This document shows positions 1 to 5,355 of a stretch of 6,362 nucleotides of DNA, in pieces. Each line of letters opens with the position of its first letter. The stretch's first letter is position 1. Source of the DNA: Nitrospirae bacterium UBA4572 (lineage in GTDB: Bacteria > Nitrospirota > Leptospirillia > Leptospirillales > Leptospirillaceae); assembly GCA_002387725.1 (NCBI GenBank), contig DGKK01000035.1, positions 12,416 through 18,777 of the forward strand. Direction: 5' to 3'. A model generated the notes under the pieces. That model was not told the DNA's origin and searched no databases. It worked only from the letters and a program-made list of their open reading frames with translations. A program made the position numbers and the translations under genes.

Positions 1-435
1 TCCCGCCGGAACGCACGTATCGGGCGAGAGGATGTGGGCCCGGAGGCGAAGGCTCTTGCGGTCCGGAGGCGGAAGGAGAGTTCCGGCAACGGTGAGGCGG
101 TTGCCCGGCATGACCAGGGAGGAGAGAGGAGCGCCCGACCAAAGGACGGTCACGGCTCCCAGGGGGGGTTGGCCGGTCTCTGGGTAGAGGGAGGGGTCCA
201 GGGGATAGGCCAGAAGGCGGAGGGTGGCCTGCCCGGGCTCCTGACGGACCCCCAGGAGAACACCTCCCAGAATGTACCGCTCGCCCTCGTAGTCCCCCGG
301 TCGGGCAAAGACGGCCGGCCCCGCGACCTTCCCCTTCGCCCACTCCCGGGCGGAGGAAGAGAGCATGGACGGCGCGCAGCCCGCCACAATTCCCAGAACA
401 AGGAGAAAAAAAAGAAATCTCGCGGTCGGTCGCAT
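1..435 (-). CDS. slp: Slp-family outer-membrane lipoprotein (3' end beyond window)
   Basis: The frame opens with ATG at 433-435 and stays open for 145 codons to the window edge, so the C-terminus is missing. Residues 1-20 form a lipoprotein signal peptide: a basic start (MRPTAR), a hydrophobic core and the lipobox VAGC with the lipidated cysteine at residue 20. Alanine at +2 favours sorting to the outer membrane. The mature part has the Slp-type order: a phrase like VFARPGDYEGERYILGG, then a beta-rich stretch containing LRLLAYPLD, then PGNRLTVAGTL. In Slp proteins these correspond to the region around PGLYVGQQARFGG and the later 'VTILGTI' strand. Family members are usually about 180-190 residues, so roughly 40 are lost off the edge. 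A GGAGG lies 4 nt before the ATG, close but usable. Slp proteins are starvation- or acid-induced envelope lipoproteins of uncertain biochemical role. The family call is from recalled motifs and was not searched. Confidence 0.8.
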   Translation of the reverse strand, partial: MRPTARFLFFLLVLGIVAGCAPSMLSSSAREWAKGKVAGPAVFARPGDYEGERYILGGVLLGVRQEPGQATLRLLAYPLDPSLYPETGQPPLGAVTVLWSGAPLSSLVMPGNRLTVAGTLLPPPDRKSLRLRAHILSPDTCVPAG

Positions 436-477
436 GGGGCCTCCTCTTCCCTATTGGCACGAGGGCCAGGCTCTCCC

Positions 478-564
478 TCAGTCAGGAAAGTCCACAAGAA
501 AGTCCAGGCTGCACTCCAGGGGGCAGGTGCGCCTGGCGGCCAGGTTCAGGATCACCGCATCCCG
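478..564 (-). pseudogene. Orphan copy of the C-terminus of the 119-residue protein gene
   Basis: On the minus strand the 28 codons before the TGA at 478-480 read as a close relative of the last 28 residues of the protein encoded at 4918-5277. Twenty of the 28 residues are identical, including the patterns RDxVILNLA, CPLE and FLVDFP, and the two coding ends also match well at DNA level (for example tcaggaaagtccacaa on the plus strand). No start codon or full-length gene precedes it. Upstream, the same frame continues through the 3' end of the 360-residue gene and shows only weak further resemblance (KYP, AK, RE around 570-603) with gaps. I read it as a truncated paralogue or duplication scar. 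It overlaps the last 13 bases of the neighbouring CDS. Function is unknown. Confidence 0.65.
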
Positions 565-1634
565 GGGGAGCTCCCGTTTTGCATGGCTCCTGCCAGGGTA
601 TTTTTGATTCCGATGATCGCCCGACCCGATCCGATCAGACTGTCGATCCCCTGCGTTCCGACGTAGGGACGGCCGTTCAGTGCAAAGATCACCTTCCCGG
701 CCTTTTCATCGACTTTCACCAGACGAATCTTCAGATATCCCCCATAGAGAGTCATTTCGTGGTCGGTGTCGAGAAGGATCGGGACATCGTTATACACCAT
801 GAGTCCGATATGGTGGCCGATCGGACACGAGATGGGAACCATCCGGAAGTGCGGGAACCACTCCGAGTTGGCCGCGACCGTCTTCTTTTTTCCTTTGATT
901 TTCCATATCTCCCCCGCCATCAGTGGGGCGGAAAAGGAGACATACTCCGCGATCTGGCCCGCATGGGTATAGACCCCGAAGATCCGTGTCGGAGTCTTTT
1001 CGGGAACCTGGCCCACCGGATATTCGTCAAGGGGATGGGGCCGGATCGAAACGCCGTCGAGAGTTCTCCAGAGGACAAGCGGACCCCCTTTGGGCCCTGG
1101 CATCAGGTAAGTGATGACGCTGTTCCCCACGTCGAAGCTCCGACCCGCCAAAACGGAGAAGTTCCGGCAGGTTTCCTCCTGAAGATCCTTCTTGAGAAGA
1201 ACGGCCCCTTGGCCAAAAATCACTCCCCGATCTCCCACGGGAAGATGGGTCTCAAGTGGGGTGGCATCATAGACCAGCCCACCCGCGGGAATCAGGATCA
1301 GGGGAGGACCGACAGGATTTCCGTCCTTGCCCTTCTTGCGGACCACCGCCGAGCCCTTGATGACAAGACTTTCGATGGTCTTGTTCTTTCCTCCCCTCAT
1401 CGGGACCTCCTTCCATCCGGGAAGGACACGGGAATCCAAAACGGGGGCATGGGGAAGAATCTCCGCTCCCGGGATCAGAAGATGTTTGCACCCGAAGGAC
1501 TCTCCCGCCATGAAGGGGTCGAACGGGAGAGGATAGGAAGCCGCCCGGGCCGCCTCCCCTTTCCCGGCTCCCAGAACTCCCGCGACCAAGGCCATAACAA
1601 GAAAGATCTCACGTCTCATGGCTGAAGTTCCCAA
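552..1634 (-). CDS. Exported protein of unknown function, 360 residues
   Basis: I do not recognise the family. The protein starts with an export signal: after MRRE comes a hydrophobic core (about residues 10-23) and small-residue cleavage sites in the stretch GEAARAAS near residues 27-32, so it should reach the periplasm or beyond. The mature chain is about 330 residues, mostly alternating hydrophobic and polar as in beta-rich proteins. It has three cysteines (FGCKH, EETCRN, PISCPIG) and no obvious membrane segment. The start is a choice: a TTG at 1632-1634 lies 9 nt after a perfect AAGGAGG, while the ATG at 1617-1619 is 24 nt from it but forms an ATGA overlap with the frame upstream. I prefer the TTG. 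The C-terminus looks normal to about GIKNTLAGAM; the final residues (QNGSSPGMR) are read out of frame through the small-protein remnant, so the tail may be secondary. It follows the TpsB-like gene by about 580 nt and could be its substrate or partner, but it shows no haemagglutinin-type TPS domain. The long antisense frame at 579-1625 is rich in Asp, Arg and His and has no export signal, so it is treated as a shadow. Confidence 0.8.
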   Translation of the reverse strand: MGTSAMRREIFLVMALVAGVLGAGKGEAARAASYPLPFDPFMAGESFGCKHLLIPGAEILPHAPVLDSRVLPGWKEVPMRGGKNKTIESLVIKGSAVVRKKGKDGNPVGPPLILIPAGGLVYDATPLETHLPVGDRGVIFGQGAVLLKKDLQEETCRNFSVLAGRSFDVGNSVITYLMPGPKGGPLVLWRTLDGVSIRPHPLDEYPVGQVPEKTPTRIFGVYTHAGQIAEYVSFSAPLMAGEIWKIKGKKKTVAANSEWFPHFRMVPISCPIGHHIGLMVYNDVPILLDTDHEMTLYGGYLKIRLVKVDEKAGKVIFALNGRPYVGTQGIDSLIGSGRAIIGIKNTLAGAMQNGSSPGMR

Positions 1635-2212
1635 AGGGAAACGCCTCCTTTTCCCGTCACGGCTTCCTTTGCCGGCAAGAACATTCCCACCGGAGAGAAT
1701 CCGCCTGAAGAGACCATTGGGGCAAGGGCTTCCACAGAAGTTACCATGTTTTCAAATCCCTGAACCATCTGGACCACCGGAACAATGAAGTCGTTATTTT
1801 CTCGGCCGTCAAGATCGAGGACCCCGAGGTTTCGGCCGTGATCGTGTCTCCCCTGGGGCAGGAGGATCCGATTGGCGGTAGGTCGTCGCTTCCCTCGTTG
1901 CCGGACGAGATGACGGATGGGGGCCAGGCTCTCCTGTCACTTTGGAGGGGCGATTTTCACACACACCCTGACCGTTCCCTCCAGTATGCCCTGGAGAGCC
2001 GCCATGCGGTGGGATAGCTCCTGTCGCGTCAATCCTTGCTCTACCATCAGTCTCCCGGCTTCGGTCCGACCCCTGGGACAGGGGAGGCGACCTTCGGATC
2101 ATCGGACCCTTCTCAATCCCCTATCCGGTCGGGAGTGCCCGCATGACTCAGTCGGCCTCACAGGGTCTCTTGTCGATTTTTTTCGAACGGCCACCAGGAG
2201 CGTAAACTTCAT
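1616..2212 (-). pseudogene. Possible decayed gene with two in-frame TGA stops
   Basis: An ATG at 2210-2212 lies one base after the transporter stop codon and is preceded by GGGAG. It opens with MKFTLLVAV, which resembles the start of a signal peptide. The same frame runs 199 codons to a TGA at 1616-1618 that overlaps the ATG of the next gene as ATGA. Inside, exactly two stops occur, both TGA (2099-2101 and 1937-1939). Parts look protein-like: GLTRQELSHRMAAL in the middle, which faintly recalls a helix-turn-helix, and DFIVPVVQMVQGFENMV followed by a Gly/Pro/Val-rich tail. Other parts are Arg/Pro-rich like non-coding sequence. TGA is the ordinary stop of neighbouring genes, so recoding is unlikely. 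The best reading is a nonsense-damaged gene between the transporter and the exported protein. An alternative is intergenic DNA with chance openness, since a plus-strand frame (1709-2017) is also open here. No family is recognised. Confidence 0.35.
1644..1650 (-). promoter_or_regulatory. Strong Shine-Dalgarno AAGGAGG
   Basis: The minus strand reads AAGGAGG here, a near-perfect anti-16S match. It is 9 nt before the TTG at 1632-1634 and 24 nt before the ATG at 1617-1619. This spacing is the main argument for translation of the exported 360-residue protein from TTG. Confidence 0.6.
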
Positions 2213-2213
2213 G

Positions 2214-4397
2214 CTACTCCCGAAGGCCGATCGACAACCAAAGCTGAATGGGAATCCCCCCTTGTCCGATATTTCCACCGGTCAGTGCCGTAATCGAGTT
2301 TCCCAACCCCTGGACGGGAAGAGGCCCGACCGGAACTGCCGCATCGATCCTTGCAAAGAAGTGTTTGGAAGAAAAAGATTCCTCCACACCGGGTCCCATG
2401 GCGCCAAAACTGGTTCCAATTCCCGAGATTTCTCCTGCATCGAAGAATCCCGACGTATAGAAAGCTCCGGCATCAACGGAGTCCGTCCGGGTGAATGTCA
2501 GTGTTCCAACGTAAAGATTGTTTCCGAAGAGGGAGGCCGTGGGAAGGACCATCACATTTGCCATGCCCCCGAGCGTGGCTTGGAGCATGGGATCGAGGGT
2601 TCCTCCACCGATATATTGCTGGTCCACCGTTCCCAGAGTCATCGAGTATTTGGGAGTAAAGGCAAACCCGACCTGTCCGTTGCCCGTTATATAATTCTGA
2701 AAACCCTGTGTGTCGTAATAGAAGGGATTGACGGGACTGGAGCCGCTTCCCTGGGAGAGATCGTATTCGGTGTCGGAGAGGTCAAAAGAGAGATTCAGGC
2801 GGCCCAACGCCCTGGACCCCGACAGATCGAGGATCCCGCCAACAAGGCTTCGGTCGTTCTGGACCGTGGGAGAGTAAGAGTCCTGGAATTCTTTGAGAAA
2901 AATCGTCTCCTTGAGTACAAGCTTCCGGTCTTCCTTCTGGACAATCGCCTGGTTGATCCAAAGATCTCCCGAGTAATTGCTGCCGCTCACCCCCAGAGCG
3001 GTGAGTGCTTGGGTGTTGACCCCGCTTCCCCAAGGCGACAGGCCAAGCCCGATTTTGTAGTTCATGGCAAATAAATCCATTCCTGCCCGCACATACAAGC
3101 CTATCGGAAAGGAGTAACCCAAACTTCCCGAGTTCATGCCCCCGAACGTCGTTGAGGCCCCGACGGTGAAGAGTCCTCCCGCCAAAAGAGCATTGTTGAC
3201 GTTTCCGATCGCGTTCAAGGTAACTGCACCGGTTGGAGCATAGCCGTAATTATCGATCTCGATCTGGGATCCGGAGAAGGTCGGAGTCGGCGTGAGGTGC
3301 ACGAGAAAGTTGTCAAACTCCAATGCCTCCGGAAGCGGGGCGAAGATGTTGCCGGTGGAGAGCTGCCCCTTCGGATTCTCGATGACAGAGTCATCGGAGA
3401 CTCTCCCGAGGGTCGCGGCCTGAAGAAGAATGTTTTTGAGGGTGTTCAGAAGAAGGGAAGGGGCCTCAACACGATAGGTCTCTTTTGCTTCCTGTTGAAT
3501 CTTGAGAAGGGGCCAGTCAAGCCGCGAAAGCCGACCGGAGAGTGTTTTCACAATCTTCTTGGCCAGCGGGTTCTTCATGTCGATCACCAGATTGGCCACA
3601 AGCAAAAACACCTGTCGACGAATGTCCCGTGCCCAGTCTTTCCGGTCGCTATGGATGATCAGGATGTGAGGCAAGGAAAAACTCACATTCCGGGTCGCGA
3701 TTGCCGGCACCATCATGCCGTCGGCCCGGGTAAATCCGGGGATCTGAGAGAGGGAAAAGAGCTTTGCGGACATGCCCTCAGAATCGACAATCCCGTTCTC
3801 GGGAACCGGGAGTTGCGCGGACGCAAACTGATTCTCTTTCTCCGATCCACCTGCGACAATCACCCGGGACACATGATAGGTCAGATGCCCCCTGCGCAGC
3901 GCCTCGTCGAGGGTTGCGGCGATTCTATTGAGTGTCTTGGCCGTCACATTCACCCTGATGATCAGGTCCGATTCCTTAACCGCCTTGACCGGAAATCCCA
4001 TGCGTGCAAGATGCTGAATTGCCACGCTCATGAGCGCCTTTTCCTCTTTCGTCGCGTTGGGATAGAGTCTTTTTTCCACCCACAATGCGACACTGGCCCG
4101 AATGGAAGAATGCCAGTCGCCCTGAGGGGCGCGAATCCTTAAGGTCCAATCCCTGTCGAATCGATCGGGTTCCTCCTTCTTCGCTCCGGGCTTTTCGGGA
4201 CCGGCAACCGCAGGGGCACAATCCATCATGATGACCGAGAGAGATCCCGTCGAGATGCAGTCGCTGGCCCGAACTGGATCCGGAACAAAGACCGCCATAA
4301 GGACCAAGGACAAGCACCAGGACGCCTGTCGGACCATTTTTATGTTTCTGACCTTCGTGCTCAGGGGAAACCCTCCCGGCCTGTCCTTAAAAAACAT
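2214..4397 (-). CDS. ShlB/FhaC (TpsB)-like outer-membrane transporter
   Basis: This is a 727-codon frame with an export signal (hydrophobic core about residues 27-38, likely cleavage after PVRA at 44). The C-terminal half is a TpsB-like beta-barrel. Residues 379-415 (EIDNYGYAPTGAVTLNAIG and on) match the typical first strands (DNYG...TG...), LGYSFPIG at 426-433 matches the sYslPlG strand, SGFFDAGE at 640-647 matches the FfDaG strand, and FARIDAAVPVG at 682-692 sits near the final strand. LFSLSQIPGF (213-222) resembles the end of a POTRA domain. Such proteins export partner proteins across the outer membrane. Oddities: about 150 residues longer than usual; a helical, basic insert at about 250-335 between the POTRA-like part and the barrel; VMVLP (615-619) where VRGY/F is expected; and a C-terminal residue Glu rather than an aromatic. 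The start is uncertain. The ATG at 4397 lacks a ribosome site, ATG at 4337 has one too far away, and a CTG at 4362-4364 lies 7 nt after GGAGG. No large TPS exoprotein gene is in the window. Confidence 0.75.
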   Translation of the reverse strand: MFFKDRPGGFPLSTKVRNIKMVRQASWCLSLVLMAVFVPDPVRASDCISTGSLSVIMMDCAPAVAGPEKPGAKKEEPDRFDRDWTLRIRAPQGDWHSSIRASVALWVEKRLYPNATKEEKALMSVAIQHLARMGFPVKAVKESDLIIRVNVTAKTLNRIAATLDEALRRGHLTYHVSRVIVAGGSEKENQFASAQLPVPENGIVDSEGMSAKLFSLSQIPGFTRADGMMVPAIATRNVSFSLPHILIIHSDRKDWARDIRRQVFLLVANLVIDMKNPLAKKIVKTLSGRLSRLDWPLLKIQQEAKETYRVEAPSLLLNTLKNILLQAATLGRVSDDSVIENPKGQLSTGNIFAPLPEALEFDNFLVHLTPTPTFSGSQIEIDNYGYAPTGAVTLNAIGNVNNALLAGGLFTVGASTTFGGMNSGSLGYSFPIGLYVRAGMDLFAMNYKIGLGLSPWGSGVNTQALTALGVSGSNYSGDLWINQAIVQKEDRKLVLKETIFLKEFQDSYSPTVQNDRSLVGGILDLSGSRALGRLNLSFDLSDTEYDLSQGSGSSPVNPFYYDTQGFQNYITGNGQVGFAFTPKYSMTLGTVDQQYIGGGTLDPMLQATLGGMANVMVLPTASLFGNNLYVGTLTFTRTDSVDAGAFYTSGFFDAGEISGIGTSFGAMGPGVEESFSSKHFFARIDAAVPVGPLPVQGLGNSITALTGGNIGQGGIPIQLWLSIGLRE
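4372..4376 (-). promoter_or_regulatory. GGAGG that may set a CTG start for the transporter
   Basis: Within the 5' part of the transporter frame the minus strand reads GGAGG, exactly 7 nt before an in-frame CTG (4362-4364). Neither of the two in-frame ATGs (4395-4397, 4335-4337) has a well-spaced ribosome site. A start here would leave an n-region of STKVRNIKMVRQ before the signal-peptide core, which is quite normal. CTG starts are rare, so this is a suggestion only. Confidence 0.3.
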
Positions 4398-4422
4398 TCG
4401 AAGAGGGAGAGACAGAATGTGA

Positions 4423-4503
4423 TCATGTTACCGGAACCTGTAACGTGCCATCCGGCTTCAAGGCCTTGAGGACCGGCCGTAACACTCCCCGCTTCTTTCC
4501 CAT
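4423..4503 (-). CDS. Possible 26-residue basic peptide upstream of the transporter gene
   Basis: A 26-codon frame begins with ATG at 4501-4503, preceded by GGAGG at 7 nt spacing, and stops with TGA at 4423-4425. The peptide begins MGKKRGVLRPVLKALKPDG and is strongly basic. It ends 25 nt before the first possible ATG of the transporter gene, so it could be a translated leader or an upstream small gene. The frame is also open upstream as an acidic, Gly-rich stretch back to about 4540, so it might instead be the tail of a decayed gene. Only the ribosome site and position support it. Confidence 0.3.
   Translation of the reverse strand: MGKKRGVLRPVLKALKPDGTLQVPVT
4427..4444. repeat. Small dyad gttac-8-gtaac upstream of the transporter
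   Basis: The plus strand reads gttac, eight bases, then gtaac, centred about 40 bases before the ATG at 4397 and overlapping the end of the 26-codon ORF. The arms are only 5 bp, so it may be chance. It is noted because it sits where an operator of the transporter gene could lie; no -35/-10 pair is evident. Confidence 0.2.
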
Positions 4504-4917
4504 TTCATCGCCTCCGGTGCCGCCCGCATCATCCTCAGGCCGTCATCGATTGTTGTGAGGAAGCCCGGGAGCTTTTCCCGACCAACCGACCCGGGAAAAC
4601 GTCGAGATCCTCTCCCACCATTTAGCCTGTCGGGAAAACAGACCGAAACACTGGAGAGGCAGCGGCCTGATCGCGGAAGGTTCCCATCTCTCATCTTCGC
4701 AGAAGACGTTCCCCTTCGGGGCAGGGTGACTGGATCGAGCTCCGGTGTAGTTTTTCCGGATCCGTTCTCGCCCCACCCTTCCACAATGGGTGAGGAATAT
4801 TGGCCTGACAGGACCATTCGGGCCGGATTCAGTCGAGACCGGGGCAAGAAACCCGGATCCAGGGCCTCCCAACAAACTCTCCGTCCTTCCCTTGCATTCT
4901 TCAGACTTGATGTCGTC
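4504..4917. other. About 410 bp without a supported gene
   Basis: Several frames are open here on both strands, but none has a convincing protein or start. The minus-strand frame ending at 4458 contains a P-loop-like GENGSGKTT at about 4755-4781 with no other ATPase motif around it. There is a possible hairpin (ttttcccg-11-cgggaaaa, 4573-4599) and the short hairpin ccccttcgggg near 4711-4721. No T-tract terminator and no clear promoter can be seen. The stretch could be a long upstream region of the transporter gene or the remains of a lost gene. Confidence 0.4.
4573..4599. repeat. 8-bp inverted repeat ttttcccg / cgggaaaa
   Basis: Perfect 8-bp arms at 4573-4580 and 4592-4599 are separated by 11 bases. 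No U-tract follows on either strand, so it is not a standard terminator. A third half-site, cgggaaaa, occurs again at about 4631-4638 on the plus strand. It could be a regulatory half-site cluster or chance. Confidence 0.3.
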
Positions 4918-5277
4918 TCATTCAGGAAAGTCCACAAGGAACCCCAGGGCGCTCTCCAGAGGACAAAATCGTTTTTCTGCCAGATTCAGGATGACCGAAT
5001 CCCTGACGGGAACATAATCCCGGATCGCCACGGAAAAGGAAGCCTCGCCCTCCCGTAGTTTCTTTGCCATGTTCTGCAAAATGCAGCAGGGGTATTTTTC
5101 CGTATGCTCAAGAACGGTAATAAGCTCGGGAAGGCTCATATCCGTTCGCATCTGAAGGAGCCTGGCCAGCTCCTGATAGAAGGAGGTCCGGAGCGCAAGA
5201 AATCTTTCCCGGGACTCCGATTCAGAATTCTTGTCGCAGACAGGCTCACGACGGACCGTATAAGGCTTGATGGCCAT
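4918..5277 (-). CDS. Small protein of unknown function, 119 residues
   Basis: The ATG at 5275-5277 is preceded by AGGAGG at 5 nt, a strong ribosome site, and the frame ends with TGA at 4918-4920. I do not recognise the family. There is no signal peptide or membrane segment, so it should be cytoplasmic. Residues 1-25 are polar and charged; about 26-75 look helical (RFLALRTSFYQELARLL, then LPELITVLEH); a CC pair lies at 64-65; and a conserved C-terminal block spans 92-119 (RDSVILNLAEKRFCPLE, then FLVDFP). The block is demonstrably under constraint in this locus because a second copy, 20 of 28 residues identical, lies at 478-564. The gene follows tssA by 77 nt in the same direction and could be co-transcribed with it, which would make it a possible T6SS-linked accessory. 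That link rests on position alone. Confidence 0.75.
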   Translation of the reverse strand: MAIKPYTVRREPVCDKNSESESRERFLALRTSFYQELARLLQMRTDMSLPELITVLEHTEKYPCCILQNMAKKLREGEASFSVAIRDYVPVRDSVILNLAEKRFCPLESALGFLVDFPE

Positions 5278-5355
5278 CCCCTCCTCCTCATCCCCCCGGA
5301 CAGGTGGGGCACAACGAATTCCCGATCCTGTGGAGAACGGCTTCCACGTTCATTC

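Noticed and set aside
150..497. Minus-strand 115-codon frame across the start of the slp gene
   Set aside because: It is an out-of-frame shadow; the adjacent frame gives a lipobox and Slp motifs. Its MWTFL start resembles the shadow at 4937 only because both lie on the shared module DNA.
579..1625. Plus-strand 348-codon frame antisense to the exported-protein gene
   Set aside because: It is rich in Asp, Arg, His and Pro, has no family resemblance or good ribosome site, and mirrors a minus-strand gene with an export signal and strong Shine-Dalgarno.
1917..3074. Plus-strand 385-codon frame across the transporter 3' half and its downstream region
   Set aside because: The composition is Arg/Ser/Pro-rich and low in structure, and the opposite strand shows clear barrel motifs over the same bases.
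3297..4142. Plus-strand 281-codon frame opposite the transporter N-terminal half
   Set aside because: It is an antisense shadow; the transporter frame is continuous and carries an export signal and POTRA-like sequence.
4711..4721. Short hairpin ccccttcgggg as a terminator
   Set aside because: The stem is only 3-4 bp and no T-tract follows on either strand.
4458..4937. Minus-strand 159-codon frame with a P-loop-like GENGSGKTT
   Set aside because: No preceding beta-strand, Q-loop, signature or Walker B is seen, and the frame begins inside the 119-residue gene out of frame. The motif is probably chance, although a degraded ATPase fragment cannot be excluded.
5288..5353. 21-codon frame between tssA and the small gene, ending in CPTCPGG
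   Set aside because: It has no ribosome site and is just the tail of an out-of-frame shadow of tssA running past its stop.
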